NCBI RefSeq assembly: GCF_004402485.1
Contig: NZ_SOFG01000021.1
Span: 1-50,787, forward strand
Direction: 5' to 3'
Length of the DNA: 50,787 bases
Source: Cryobacterium algoricola
GTDB taxonomy: Bacteria; Actinomycetota; Actinomycetes; Actinomycetales; Microbacteriaceae
This document shows, one piece after another, positions 7,547-16,305 of the stretch. The position numbers were made by a program, and so were the translations under genes. A model generated the notes under the pieces. The model searched no databases. It saw only the letters and a list, made by a program, of their open reading frames with translations, and was not told where the DNA came from. Numbering within the stretch: position 1 is the stretch's first letter; every line of letters begins with the position of its first letter.

Positions 7547-8848
7547 CTACTCGTAGCGGAGCGACTCGATCGGGTCCTGCCGTGCGGCACGCCAGGCCGG
7601 CAGAGTGCCGGCGAGGAAGGCGATGCCCATCACGATCAGGATGATCGCGATGATCGACCCCGGCGTGAACGCGATCAGGGTGAGCCCGGGCAGGTTCGCG
7701 AACAGCGCACCCGAGAGCGCGGTGCTCACGACCGTGCCCACGATCATGGCGATGCCGGCGCCGATCGCGCTGCCGAGGAAGCCGATGAACGCGGCCTCGA
7801 TGCTGAACAGGCCGAAGATCCGGCCGGCTCCCATGCCCATCGCCTTCATCAGACCGATCTCGCGGGTGCGCTCCTGCACGCTCATCAGGAGCGTGTTGAC
7901 GATGCCGAAGCTCGCGGCGAGCAGCGCGATCACGGCGAACGCGTTGAGCACGAGCACGATCGCGTCGATCACCGACTTGAAGGTGCCGATCTGGTCGGCG
8001 ACCGTCCTGGCGGTGAAGCCCGCGGCGGTGAAGCGACCCTGGAGCGCGGTGACCTCGCTCGCCGAGGCGTTCTGGTCGAAGTGCACGACGGCCTGGGCGT
8101 AACTGTCCTTCGCGGTCGCGCTGCGTCCGACGCTCTGCACGTCGTAGAGCGCGGTCGTGAGCGCGGTGTTCGCGGTCGCGTTCCCGGTCGCACCGAGACC
8201 GGCCTCCGAGACCCCGACGACGGTCGCGTCGATGACACTCTGCGTTCCCGAGGCCGAAGTGATGCCGATCTGCACGGTGGTGCCGATCGCATCCGCGTCG
8301 CTCGCGAACCCGAGCGGCTCGACGAACGACACCGGCAGCGCGATCTGCAGCTCTGACGAGTCCGGGTCGAGCTGGGCGCCCGCGGACAGTTGCAGCGTCG
8401 TGCCGGTGACGAAGCTGCCGAGCCCGAGCCGGTACTTCTTGCTGCTGCCCGTCGTCACATAGTCCGGGGTGACCGAGAGGCTCGGCTGCACGGACGTGAC
8501 CCCGTCGATGGCGGCGATCGTGGTGAGGTCCGCCGGGGTGATCGCGGCGACGGTCGTCCTCCCCGCGGCGCCCCCGGCCGCGCCCCCACCACTGGTGATC
8601 TGGTCGGGCGAGTACTCCTGCGGGCCGGTCGTCGTCGCATCCGCCGACACCTTCGTCACGGTGAGCACGTCATTCGCGCCGATGGCTGCGACGGTGTCGG
8701 TGATGTAGGCGTTGATCCCGGTGCCGAGGCCGTTGGTAATGGTGAGCGTGAACGCGCCGATGAAGATCGCGAGCACGGTGAGCGTGGTGCGCAGGCGGCT
8801 GCGGAAGCTGTTGCCGATGGCCGAGCCGACGACGTCGATGGCCCTCAT
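7547..8848 (-). CDS. MacB/FtsX-type ABC transporter permease
   Basis: A 433-residue membrane protein. One N-terminal transmembrane helix (about 20-42), a large extracytoplasmic domain (about 45-300, Ala/Thr/Ser-rich), then three C-terminal helices with the FtsX signature region (RTREIGLMKAMGM). The extreme C-terminus ARQDPIESLRYE is the typical ending of this permease family. The start ATG at 8848 overlaps the ATPase stop by 4 nt. With that ATPase it forms a mechanotransmission-type transporter, probably for a peptide, antibiotic or lipoprotein-like substrate. The divergent two-component system at 9789-11719 is the likely regulator, as is usual for this gene set in Actinobacteria. Confidence 0.92.
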   Translation of the reverse strand: MRAIDVVGSAIGNSFRSRLRTTLTVLAIFIGAFTLTITNGLGTGINAYITDTVAAIGANDVLTVTKVSADATTTGPQEYSPDQITSGGGAAGGAAGRTTVAAITPADLTTIAAIDGVTSVQPSLSVTPDYVTTGSSKKYRLGLGSFVTGTTLQLSAGAQLDPDSSELQIALPVSFVEPLGFASDADAIGTTVQIGITSASGTQSVIDATVVGVSEAGLGATGNATANTALTTALYDVQSVGRSATAKDSYAQAVVHFDQNASASEVTALQGRFTAAGFTARTVADQIGTFKSVIDAIVLVLNAFAVIALLAASFGIVNTLLMSVQERTREIGLMKAMGMGAGRIFGLFSIEAAFIGFLGSAIGAGIAMIVGTVVSTALSGALFANLPGLTLIAFTPGSIIAIILIVMGIAFLAGTLPAWRAARQDPIESLRYE

Positions 8849-9543
8849 GCTGCCACCCGGGCTTCCTCGGTGACGACGAGGCCGTCGCGAATGTACACCC
8901 GGCGGTCGCAGCGGGCGGCGAGGTCCTCGTCGTGGGTCACGATGATCAGGGTGATGCCCTGCTCGCGGTTGAGCCCGAAGAGGATGTCCTCGACGATCGC
9001 GCCGGTGGCACTGTCGAGGTTGCCGGTGGGCTCGTCGGCGAAGATGATCCGCGGATCGTTGACGAGGGCGCGGGCGATCACGGCCCGCTGCTTCTGGCCG
9101 CCGGACAGGGCGTTGGCCTTGCTCTTCGCCTTGTCGCCGAGTTCGAGGCGGTCGAGTGCCGCGTGTCCCCGCACCTTGCGGCTCCGCGAGCCGATGCCGG
9201 CGATCTTGAGCGGCAACACGACGTTCTCGAGCACGGATGCCCCCGGCGTGAGGAAGAACTGCTGGAAGACGAACCCGAAGGTCTTGTTGCGCGTCTCGTT
9301 GAGCCGCTTCCCCTTCAGGGTCGCGGTGTCGCTGCCGCCGAGCTCGACGGTGCCGGTGCTCGGCTTGTCGAGCAGGGCGAGCAGGTGCATCAGGGTGGAC
9401 TTGCCCGAGCCGCTCTTGCCGACGATGGCGACGGACTCGCCGGCGAAGATCTCCAGGGTGACCCCCTTGAGCGCGTCGAATCGGTTCGGGCCGCGACCGT
9501 ACGACTTCTTCAGGTCGTAGGCGGCGAGTATGGGATGGGACAT
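8845..9543 (-). CDS. MacB/LolD-type ABC transporter ATPase
   Basis: A 232-residue ATPase, normal length for the LolD/MacB branch. Walker A GKSGSGKST at 42-50 (a Lys replaces the more common Pro in G[PR]SGSGKS), signature LSGGQ at 146-150, and Walker B IIFADEP at 166-172 followed by TGNLD, which is diagnostic of this branch. The start is the ATG at 9543 with GGAGGAGAAC just upstream. It is translationally coupled to the permease gene. Upstream lies a 245-nt divergent promoter region with two hairpins. Confidence 0.94.
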   Translation of the reverse strand: MSHPILAAYDLKKSYGRGPNRFDALKGVTLEIFAGESVAIVGKSGSGKSTLMHLLALLDKPSTGTVELGGSDTATLKGKRLNETRNKTFGFVFQQFFLTPGASVLENVVLPLKIAGIGSRSRKVRGHAALDRLELGDKAKSKANALSGGQKQRAVIARALVNDPRIIFADEPTGNLDSATGAIVEDILFGLNREQGITLIIVTHDEDLAARCDRRVYIRDGLVVTEEARVAA

Positions 9544-9628
9544 CGAGTTCTCCTCCGGGTGATGTAGCGCTGTGGGCTGCGTGGGTGGCGGCGTGCCGGG
9601 CTGCATGGGTGCGCCGGGTGGGGCCTGG

Positions 9629-9726
9629 CGGATGCCGCGAGCCGGCACTGTTCCAGCGTCGCGGCATCCGTCGCGCCGGGCATCCTCCTGCGGCAGCAAC
9701 CTGCCGTACCGCAGGCGCGGTACGGC
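9629..9726. repeat. Two hairpins in the divergent promoter region
   Basis: CGGATGCCGCGA (9629-9640) pairs with 9659-9670 (12-bp perfect arms); GCCGTACCGC (9703-9712) pairs with GCGGTACGGC (9717-9726). The second, compact palindrome is well placed to be a response-regulator operator for the ABC genes or the two-component genes; the first may be a leader stem. The rest of the 245-nt gap shows nothing clear. Confidence 0.45.
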
Positions 9727-9788
9727 CTCTCGTCCCCCGGGAGGATGCCGCAGCCCGGCGCAGGGGGCATCCTTGGGAGATGACCTCG

Positions 9789-11048
9789 ATGTACAGCCAC
9801 GCGCACCTGCCGCGCTGGGCCACCGACACACTGATCACCCTCGTGGTGCTCGCGAGCGCGTTCCTCCCCGCCGGCGGCAACTTCCGGGTGGTGCCGAGCG
9901 TCGCAGGCACCCTCGTCGCCGTCACCGCCGCCGCGGCGCTGCTGGTGCGGCGGCGCTGGCCGCTGCAGGTTCTCGCGGTCTGCGTCGCCCTGTTCATGAT
10001 CGCCGGCAGCCTCGGCGTGCCCCTCACCGCCTTCGTCGCGCCCACGGCGTTCGCCGCCTTCAACGTCGCCGAGCGCACCGACCGGCGCACGACCATCGTG
10101 GCCACCTCGCTCAACGCGTTCGCCCTCGTGGTGACCAGCCTGGTCGTCACCCCGGGCAGCCTGCTCGAACCCCGGGTGCTGCAGTTCGCGGCGATCATCG
10201 GGTTCGCCGGTGCGACCGGTGACGCGGTGCGGTCGCGCCGCGCGTACATCACCGCGATCACCGAACGCGCCAGGAACGCGGAGGAGACCCGCGAATCCGA
10301 GGCGCTGCGCCGGGTCGCCGAAGACCGGCTACGCATCGCCCGCGAGCTGCACGACGCCGTCGCCCACCAGATGGCCGTGATCAACCTGCACGCCGGGGTC
10401 GCCACCCAGGCCCTGCCCGACCGGCCCGCCGACGCACAGGAATCGCTCACCACGATCCGTCAGGCCGCCCAGGCGGTGCTGCGCGAGATCGGCACAATGC
10501 TCGCCGTACTCAGGGACGACTCGGCCGGCCGCCCCCGGCCCCCGGCCGCCGAAATCGGCCTCGGCCGGGTCGACGCGCTGCTGGCCGACTTCGCCCGCGA
10601 CGGCCTCGCCGTGACCGTGCGCGTGCGCGGCGCGGGCACCCGGCTGCCCGCCCCCATCGACACCATCGCCTACCGGATCGTGCAGGAGGCCCTCACCAAC
10701 GCGCACAAGCACGGCGCCGGCCACACCGCAGAGCTCCGCATCAGCTACGGCAGCGACAGCGTCGACATCGAGGTCGAGAACCCGGTCGCCTTCCACGCGA
10801 TCGATCCCGCAGCGGATGCCCCGACCGGCCATGGTCTCGCCGGCGTCGCCGAGCGCGCGGGCACCATCGGCGGCACGGTGGAGTTCGGCGTGCGTCCCCC
10901 GGACACGTTCCGGCTCGCCGTGAGCCTGCCCGTTGCGAGCCCGATGCCGGGCCCGGACCTGCACCCGACGGCCCCCGACAATGCGGCACAGTCCGGTGCG
11001 ACGACGACATGCGGGACCGCGACCCCGGCCGGCGAGGCGACTTCGTGA
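9789..11048 (+). CDS. NarL-type sensor histidine kinase (HisKA_3)
   Basis: A 419-residue membrane kinase. The ATG at 9789 fits GGGAG at 9775-9779; the in-frame ATG at 9780 would leave no spacing. Four or five transmembrane helices occupy about residues 12-145 with no large extracellular loop, so it probably senses within the membrane. The phosphoacceptor motif RELHDAVAHQM has His188. The HATPase domain begins at IVQEALTNAHKH and ends with the G-box GHGLAGVAERA. A Pro/Thr/Ala-rich tail follows. It overlaps the response regulator by 4 nt (GTGA). It is divergent from the MacB-type transporter, whose presence or substrate it most likely monitors. Confidence 0.93.
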   Translation: MYSHAHLPRWATDTLITLVVLASAFLPAGGNFRVVPSVAGTLVAVTAAAALLVRRRWPLQVLAVCVALFMIAGSLGVPLTAFVAPTAFAAFNVAERTDRRTTIVATSLNAFALVVTSLVVTPGSLLEPRVLQFAAIIGFAGATGDAVRSRRAYITAITERARNAEETRESEALRRVAEDRLRIARELHDAVAHQMAVINLHAGVATQALPDRPADAQESLTTIRQAAQAVLREIGTMLAVLRDDSAGRPRPPAAEIGLGRVDALLADFARDGLAVTVRVRGAGTRLPAPIDTIAYRIVQEALTNAHKHGAGHTAELRISYGSDSVDIEVENPVAFHAIDPAADAPTGHGLAGVAERAGTIGGTVEFGVRPPDTFRLAVSLPVASPMPGPDLHPTAPDNAAQSGATTTCGTATPAGEATS

Positions 11049-11719
11049 TCCGGGTCCTGATCGCGGACGACCAGACCCTCATCCGCACGGCCGTGCGCGA
11101 ACTGGTCAGGCACGAGCCCGACCTCGAGGTCGTCGGCGAAGCCGCTGACGGGGCCGAAGCGCTCGCCCAGTCCCGGCTGCTGCTGCCCGATGTAGTCCTG
11201 ATGGACATCCGCATGCCCGTGCTCGACGGCATCGAGGCGACCCGCGCGATCTGCGCGGATCCCGGGCTCGCGGCCGTCCGCATCCTGATCCTGACGACCT
11301 TCGAGGAAGACGAGTACGTCGTGCAGGCGCTGCGGGCCGGTGCCGGCGGTTTCATCGGCAAGGGCACGGAGGCCGCCGACCTGATGCGGGCAATCCGCAC
11401 GATCCACCAGGGCGACGCCCTGCTCTCCCCCACGGCGACGCAGAGCCTGATCCGCCGGTACGTACTCCCCGCGGAGCCCGGGCGCGCGGCCGCGGTGCCG
11501 CCGAGCCTCGCGCACCTGACCGAGCGGGAACGGGAGGTCCTCACGCTCGTCGCGCGCGGGCGGTCGAACGACGAGATCGCCGCCGGCCTGTTCATCTCGC
11601 CGCTGACCGCGAAGACCCACGTCAACCGCACTATGGCCAAGCTCTACGCGCACGACCGGGCGCAGCTCGTCGTGATCGCCTACGAGAGCGGGCTGCTCGT
11701 TCCCGGCGCCGGCGGCTGA
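11045..11719 (+). CDS. NarL/LuxR-type response regulator
   Basis: A 224-residue DNA-binding response regulator. Receiver domain at 1-120 with acidic pocket Asp8/Asp9 and phosphoacceptor Asp54 (LMDIRMPVLDG), and Lys in FIGKG. LuxR-type helix-turn-helix at about 160-215 (LTEREREVLTLVARGRSN ... KTHVNRTMAKL). The GTG at 11045 shares four bases with the kinase stop, so both are made together. It most likely controls the divergent MacB-type ABC transporter. Confidence 0.94.
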   Translation: MIRVLIADDQTLIRTAVRELVRHEPDLEVVGEAADGAEALAQSRLLLPDVVLMDIRMPVLDGIEATRAICADPGLAAVRILILTTFEEDEYVVQALRAGAGGFIGKGTEAADLMRAIRTIHQGDALLSPTATQSLIRRYVLPAEPGRAAAVPPSLAHLTEREREVLTLVARGRSNDEIAAGLFISPLTAKTHVNRTMAKLYAHDRAQLVVIAYESGLLVPGAGG

Positions 11720-11814
11720 CCCGCGCGTCGCGGCATCCGCCGCCCCGGCAGCAGGCATGCGGATGCCGCCGACCGGCCCTGCCGCGCGGGCGGCGGTCCT
11801 CCTAGAGTGTGGGC

Positions 11815-12456
11815 ATGACTCAAGAACGCTGGCAGCAGCTCGTGCAGTGGCCGCTCCTCGGGGCGGCCACGATCTTCCTGGTCGACTACGCCTGGAAGGT
11901 TCTCGCCGATGTCCAGGGCGAACCCGGGCTCATCCTGACCTTCGTGCTCGAAGCGGCCTGGTCGGTGTTCCTTCTCGACTACCTGATGAACCTCGTGCTC
12001 GCGCCCCAGCACTGGTTGTGGTTTCGAACGCACCTCTTCGACCTGCTCGTCGTCGTGCTGCCGGTACTGCGTTCGTTGCGCCTGCTCCGCCTCGTGACCG
12101 CCCTGTCCGTCTTTCCCCGCTCGCCGGGGACGGCGGTGCGATCCCGGGTCGGCATCTACGTCACGACCGCGACGGTCCTGCTCGTGTTCCTCGCCTCGCT
12201 CGCGGTGCTCGACGCCGAGCGGCACGCCCCCGGCGCGAACATCACCTCGTTCGGCAACGCGCTCTGGTGGACCTTCGTCACGATCGCGACCGTCGGCTAC
12301 GGCGACTTCACCCCCGTGACGATCGAGGGCCGGCTGATCGCCGTCGCCCTCATGCTCGGCGGGATCGCCCTCGTCGGTGTCGTGACGGCGACGCTCGCTT
12401 CGTGGATCGTCGACCGGGTCGCCGAGCTCACCCGAGACCAGGGCGCCGGCAAGTGA
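11815..12456 (+). CDS. Voltage-gated-type potassium channel (two-pore-helix filter TVGYGD)
   Basis: A 213-residue channel subunit. The ATG at 11815 is taken; a GTG two codons earlier is possible. A reduced voltage-sensor-like block of helices occupies residues 10-100 and contains a regular Arg series (LRSLRLLRLV, 85-94) like an S4 segment. The pore module follows: S5 at about 113-135, pore helix and selectivity filter TVGYGD at 159-164, S6 at about 175-200. A short charged cytoplasmic tail follows, with no RCK/TrkA domain. It would form a tetrameric K+ channel. It stands alone, converging on the transglutaminase gene. Confidence 0.9.
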   Translation: MTQERWQQLVQWPLLGAATIFLVDYAWKVLADVQGEPGLILTFVLEAAWSVFLLDYLMNLVLAPQHWLWFRTHLFDLLVVVLPVLRSLRLLRLVTALSVFPRSPGTAVRSRVGIYVTTATVLLVFLASLAVLDAERHAPGANITSFGNALWWTFVTIATVGYGDFTPVTIEGRLIAVALMLGGIALVGVVTATLASWIVDRVAELTRDQGAGK

Positions 12457-12526
12457 GGCGACCGGGCGGCTGAGATCGCCGCGCCCCGCTTCCGCGACCG
12501 AATCCGCAGCCCGCTCCCGAAACGGC

Positions 12527-12598
12527 GGGCGCGGCCTGCCGAAACGTGCGCGGCGGCGGATGCGCACGGGCGCGGGCTGCCGAAACCGGCGCGGCGAC
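12527..12598. repeat. Direct repeat related to the element at 7508-7538
   Basis: Two related copies of GGCGCGG[CG]CTGCCGAAAC start near 12528 and 12569. The second (12568-12598) matches 7508-7538 at 30 of 31 positions. It sits in the convergent 166-nt gap between the channel and transglutaminase genes. Confidence 0.6.
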
Positions 12599-12622
12599 GG
12601 ATGCGCGAGGGGGCGCATCCGC

Positions 12623-13420
12623 TCAGTGCAGGCGCACCAGCGAGTACCGGTCGTCGCGGGGCAGGGTGTCCACGGTCGCGGTCACGGTCAGGTCGCGGAG
12701 GAACACTGCCCCGCCGATCGTGGTGAGGAAGGCGGTGTCCGCGGCGTCGCGGCCGGTCGCGATGCGCAGGAGCGTCTGCCGCGGGGCGAGCCCGGTCGCG
12801 TCCACGACATGCCAGGCGTCGTCGACGAAGACCTCGGCGACCGCGTGGAAGTCCATCGGCGAGAGCCCGGGCGCGTAGACGGAGACGACCCTGGCCGGAA
12901 CGTCCCGCGCGCGGAGCAGCGCGACGACGAGGTGCGCGAAGTCCCGGCAGACGCCCTGCCGGTCGATCAGGGTACGCACGGCGCCGTCGGTCGGCAGGCT
13001 CGACCCCGGCTCGTAGCGCAGCTTCCCGCCGACCCACGCGGCAACGGCGTTCATGAGAACGGTGCCGGAGAGCCCGGCGAATTCGGCGGCCGCCGTGCCC
13101 CAGAGCCGGTCGGATTCGCAGTACCGGCTCGGGCGCAGGTAGCGCACGAGGTCGATCTCCGAGAAGCCGGCGTCGCTCGCCTGCCCGGTCGCGGTGACGA
13201 GGTAGTCGATGTCGATGGAGCCCGCCTCCGCCTCGACGACGTGCAGCCGCGTGCCGTGCTGGTCGAACACGATCCGCGCCGCCAGGGGCGTGCCGTCCTG
13301 CGTCGCCGTGAAGGTCTCCACGACCGAGACGGCCGGGTCTTCGGCGACGCCGATCGAGAGAATCAGGCGGGCGGGCGCCCGCACGTCGAGGGCGAGGCGA
13401 GCGGATGCGTTACGTTCCAT
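12623..13420 (-). CDS. Transglutaminase-like cysteine peptidase-fold protein
   Basis: A 265-residue cytosolic protein. An N-terminal beta-rich domain (about 1-95) typical of bacterial transglutaminase-like proteins precedes the core with the catalytic Cys158 (DRQGVCRDFAHL), His192 (DFHAVAEV) and Asp207 (WHVVDATG). The triad is complete. Homologues with this architecture are often annotated as SMa0974/Tgc-type and may act as amidases or peptidases on intracellular proteins; the substrate is unknown. The ATG at 13420 has no strong Shine-Dalgarno, so the start is moderately certain. Confidence 0.88.
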   Translation of the reverse strand: MERNASARLALDVRAPARLILSIGVAEDPAVSVVETFTATQDGTPLAARIVFDQHGTRLHVVEAEAGSIDIDYLVTATGQASDAGFSEIDLVRYLRPSRYCESDRLWGTAAAEFAGLSGTVLMNAVAAWVGGKLRYEPGSSLPTDGAVRTLIDRQGVCRDFAHLVVALLRARDVPARVVSVYAPGLSPMDFHAVAEVFVDDAWHVVDATGLAPRQTLLRIATGRDAADTAFLTTIGGAVFLRDLTVTATVDTLPRDDRYSLVRLH

Positions 13421-13553
13421 CCCACGATGATGGCATGCGCCCGGCGCCTCGCGGTACCGCCCTCGCCAGCGCGTCGCGCCGGTCGCAGGGACACGCCGGA
13501 TGAGCCGATCCCGGGCACTGGTGCGCCTCGCCGGGCGGGTCCATGCTGGGGTC

Positions 13554-14102
13554 ATGCTCGGGGAATTGAACACTCGTGAAATCGATGCAGTACTGCACAC
13601 CAGCGTCGTCGGCCGGATCGGCTGCCACAGCGACGGCCGCACCTATATCGTGCCGATCACCTACGCCTTCGACGGCGACTCCGTCTATGCGCACAGCGCC
13701 GCGGGCACGAAGGTCGAGATGATGCGGGCCAACCCCGCCGTCTGCTTCGAGGTCGAGCAGCTCGACGACCTCGCGAACTGGCGCACCGTCGTCGCGTGGG
13801 GCGAGTTCGAGGAACTCCACGGCGCGGATGCCGACGACGGCCTCCGCAAGCTGCTCGCCCGGCTCGCACCCTACGTGACCTCGACGACGGCGCAGCCGGT
13901 CTCGGGTCCCGACGGAACGTTCCACGGGATCCGGACGACCGCGTCGGAGCCGATGCCGCCCTCGGCGGGCCGGGTGGCGGCATCCGGTCAGGCGCCGGTT
14001 CTGTACCGGATCCGGCTGACCGAGAAGACCGGCCGGTTCGAGGAGCGCTCGACGTCAGGCAGTGAGCGGCGGACGGCTCAGGCCGGCGACATGTACACCT
14101 GA
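13554..14102 (+). CDS. Pyridoxamine 5'-phosphate oxidase-family flavin/F420 split-barrel protein
   Basis: A 182-residue split-barrel protein of the NimA/PPOX-like group. It starts with the group-typical [17 protein letters not shown] and has the barrel strands [20 protein letters not shown], then [20 protein letters not shown] and [13 protein letters not shown], all conserved in this group. Members bind FMN, F420 or heme and detoxify nitroaromatic or reactive compounds. Residues beyond about 120 form a variable, Ser/Ala/Pro-rich extension. Its 3' end overlaps the convergent panD gene by 48 nt, so the tail is coding on both strands. Confidence 0.85.
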   Translation: MLGELNTREIDAVLHTSVVGRIGCHSDGRTYIVPITYAFDGDSVYAHSAAGTKVEMMRANPAVCFEVEQLDDLANWRTVVAWGEFEELHGADADDGLRKLLARLAPYVTSTTAQPVSGPDGTFHGIRTTASEPMPPSAGRVAASGQAPVLYRIRLTEKTGRFEERSTSGSERRTAQAGDMYT

Positions 14103-14465
14103 GGGGTCTGCGTCGACCGCAACGATCCGGTTGTCGGCATCGACGTGCACGACGACGGGGACGTAGCTGCGGGCTTCCTCGTCGCTCATCTGCGCGTAGG
14201 AGATGATGATGATCAGGTCGCCCTGCATGCCGAGGCGGGCGGCGGCCCCGTTCAGGCCGATGACCCCGCTGCCGCGCTTGCCAGCGATGAGGTAGGTCTC
14301 GAAGCGGCTGCCGTTGTTGACGTCGACGATGCTCACGCGTTCACCGGCGAGCAGGTCACCGGCCTCCATCAGGTCCTCGTCGACGGTCAGCGAGCCGACG
14401 TAGTGCAGGTCGGACTGCGTCACGGTGGCGCGGTGGATCTTGGACTTGAACATGGTGCGCTGCAT
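14055..14465 (-). CDS. panD: Aspartate 1-decarboxylase
   Basis: A 136-residue proenzyme that decarboxylates L-aspartate to beta-alanine for pantothenate and CoA synthesis in the cytosol. The self-cleavage site is Gly24-Ser25 (HYVGS); Ser25 becomes the pyruvoyl group. The N-terminus [16 protein letters not shown] with Lys9 and the segment [10 protein letters not shown] are typical. Full length. It stands alone here without panB or panC. Its 3' end overlaps the PPOX-family gene on the other strand by 48 nt, which adds a C-terminal tail ([13 protein letters not shown]) beyond the usual end. Confidence 0.96.
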   Translation of the reverse strand: MQRTMFKSKIHRATVTQSDLHYVGSLTVDEDLMEAGDLLAGERVSIVDVNNGSRFETYLIAGKRGSGVIGLNGAAARLGMQGDLIIIISYAQMSDEEARSYVPVVVHVDADNRIVAVDADPSGVHVAGLSRPPLTA

Positions 14466-14483
14466 GGTGGAACTGGGCCTTCC

Positions 14484-14507
14484 GGCGGCGGCCCGAAGGC
14501 CGCCGCC
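14484..14507 (-). terminator. GC hairpin with CGAA tetraloop
   Basis: GGCGGCGGCC (14484-14493) pairs perfectly with GGCCGCCGCC (14498-14507) around a CGAA loop, 41 nt past the stop of the FKBP lipoprotein gene and just upstream of panD. It probably ends the FKBP transcript; there is no U-tract. Confidence 0.55.
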
Positions 14508-14547
14508 TGGTACGGGTGTCTGGTTAGGCGATGACGCTGCTCGGCGA

Positions 14548-15519
14548 CTACGCGGTCGCGAGGATGTCGACGACGAACACGAGCGTGTCCGTTCCCGAGA
14601 TGCCCGCGGTCTCGTTGCCGGTGCTGCCGTAGCCGAGTGCCGGCGGGATGACGATGACGACCTGCGAGCCGACGGTCTGGCCGATCAGGCCCTGGGCGAA
14701 GCCGGGGACGACATTGGCCGTCGCGAAGGTGGCCGGGCCGCCCTTGCCCCAGCTCTGGTCGAAGACCTTTCCGGTGGCCCAGACGACGCCCGCGTACTGC
14801 ACGGTCACGGTCGCGCCGTCGGCGACGGTCGCGCCGTCGCCCTTCTTGAGGACCTCGGTCTTGAGCTCGGTCGGCGCGTCGGCCTTCGGGATGGTGATCG
14901 TCGGGGCGCCGTCGTCGGCGAGCGCGACGGTGGGGAAACCGTCCTGCGGTGCCTGGTCTGCTCCGCTCGCGCGGGTGGGCACCTTGCCCTTGACGTCGAT
15001 CACGAAGATGATGTTGTCGGTCGCGGACACGTTGAGGTCCGTGTTGCCCGTGGTGCCGAACGCGTCGACCGGCGGCACGACGACGGCGACGCGCGAGCCG
15101 ATGGTGGAGCACGCGATGCCCTTGAGGATGCCGGGGATGACGGAGCCGGTTTCGGCGACCGTGACGGTCAGGCCGGCTTCTGCGCCGTACCCGCCGGCGT
15201 TGAGCTTGGTGCCCGAGGTGGCGTTGTAGGCGGTGTACGCGATCTCGACGGCGTCACCGGTGTTGACGGCGTCGCCGTCGCCCTTGGTGATCACGGTGCG
15301 TTCGGTCGCGGTCGCGGTGAGCGGCGCCGTGAAGGTGACCGTCGGCTCGACACCGGCGTCACCGGCGACGGTCACGGCATTGGAGCTCGTGCCGGGGTCC
15401 GTGCAGGTCAGCGCGGCAGCGGCGGATGCCGTCGGAGTCGACGACGGGGATCCGCTGCACCCGGTGAGGGCGAGCACCGCGACGGTTGCGACGGTGATGA
15501 GGGCTGGAAGTTTGCGCAC
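14548..15519 (-). CDS. FKBP-type peptidyl-prolyl isomerase lipoprotein, two FKBP domains
   Basis: A 323-residue exported lipoprotein. The start is a GTG at 15519; lipobox LALTGC with Cys21. The C-terminal domain (about 220-323) is a recognisable FKBP with [26 protein letters not shown] and [10 protein letters not shown], so the key Tyr, Phe-Asp and Gly-Tyr-Gly positions are present and it is likely active in protein folding outside the membrane. The N-terminal domain (about 75-180) has the same layout (VIPGILKGI) but lacks the Phe-Asp pair and is probably non-catalytic. The next gene upstream is a one-domain paralogue of that N-terminal half. Confidence 0.9.
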   Translation of the reverse strand: MRKLPALITVATVAVLALTGCSGSPSSTPTASAAAALTCTDPGTSSNAVTVAGDAGVEPTVTFTAPLTATATERTVITKGDGDAVNTGDAVEIAYTAYNATSGTKLNAGGYGAEAGLTVTVAETGSVIPGILKGIACSTIGSRVAVVVPPVDAFGTTGNTDLNVSATDNIIFVIDVKGKVPTRASGADQAPQDGFPTVALADDGAPTITIPKADAPTELKTEVLKKGDGATVADGATVTVQYAGVVWATGKVFDQSWGKGGPATFATANVVPGFAQGLIGQTVGSQVVIVIPPALGYGSTGNETAGISGTDTLVFVVDILATA

Positions 15520-15621
15520 GCTGATCTTTCTTTTTCGAGAGTGGTCTCTGCGATGATGGGCCTCGGTCAGTATGGACCATGCATCTATGAGTAGCCTGAA
15601 TCGGCCGCCCGCCGGCCGTCG

Positions 15622-16254
15622 CTAACCGACGTTGGTGTCGGGTGCGCCTGTCGCGGGGACATCGGTCGCGACGGGCGGGGTCGCCGCTGCCGCGAGCACG
15701 TCGACGACGATGACGACGTTGTCGTTCGCGTGGAGGTCGAGGTCGACGTTCTCCTTCGCTCCCCAGGCATCCGCCGGGTTCGCGACGACGGCGACCCGGG
15801 AGCCCACCGTGGAGCAGGTGACGCCCTTGAGGATGGCGGGCAGGGTGCCGGCCGGTGCTGCGAGGTTCACCCCGACGGGGGCTCCGGTGTCGAGGCCGGA
15901 GGTGCCGGGCCCGAAGCCTCGGGCGTCGATCTTCGCACCGGTCCTGCCGTTGTAGAACGCCACGCCGATTTCCACGTAGTCGCCGGTCTGCACCGGGACC
16001 CCGGTGCCGGCGGTCAGGACGGTGCGCTCGGTGTCCGCGGCGGTCAGTGGCGTCGTGAAGCTGACCTCCGGCACAGTGCCGACGGCCCCCGGCGCGGCCA
16101 CGGCATCGGAGGCCGCCCCGGGCTGGGCGCAGCCGGCAGGGGCGGCCGGTGACCGGGTCGCGGCCGGGCTGCACCCGGTGAGGGCGAGCACGACGCAGAC
16201 CGCGACGAGACCTGCGGAGGCTCCGAGGGAGATGAGGGCGGGGTAGCTGCGCAC
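15622..16254 (-). CDS. Degenerate single-domain FKBP-like lipoprotein
   Basis: A 210-residue exported lipoprotein with a GTG start at 16254 and lipobox LALTGC (Cys28). Its only domain aligns by eye with the N-terminal half of the neighbouring two-domain FKBP: both share TTPLTAADTERTVLTAGTG-like and LPAILKGVTCSTVGSRVAVV-like stretches in the same order. It lacks the catalytic FKBP Phe-Asp pair. It reads as a tandem duplicate that lost the active domain, perhaps a binding or chaperone paralogue. A 102-nt gap separates it from the other gene, same direction. Confidence 0.85.
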   Translation of the reverse strand: MRSYPALISLGASAGLVAVCVVLALTGCSPAATRSPAAPAGCAQPGAASDAVAAPGAVGTVPEVSFTTPLTAADTERTVLTAGTGVPVQTGDYVEIGVAFYNGRTGAKIDARGFGPGTSGLDTGAPVGVNLAAPAGTLPAILKGVTCSTVGSRVAVVANPADAWGAKENVDLDLHANDNVVIVVDVLAAAATPPVATDVPATGAPDTNVG

Positions 16255-16305
16255 GCGTGGACCTTCTTGTCGGCGGGCGGCCCCGATTGGCGTGCCCGCC
16301 GTGCA

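Noticed and set aside
7547..10453. One 968-residue reading frame covering both ABC genes and part of the kinase
   Set aside because: It is frame read-through; the real permease starts at 8848, and upstream the frame is antisense to the kinase gene.
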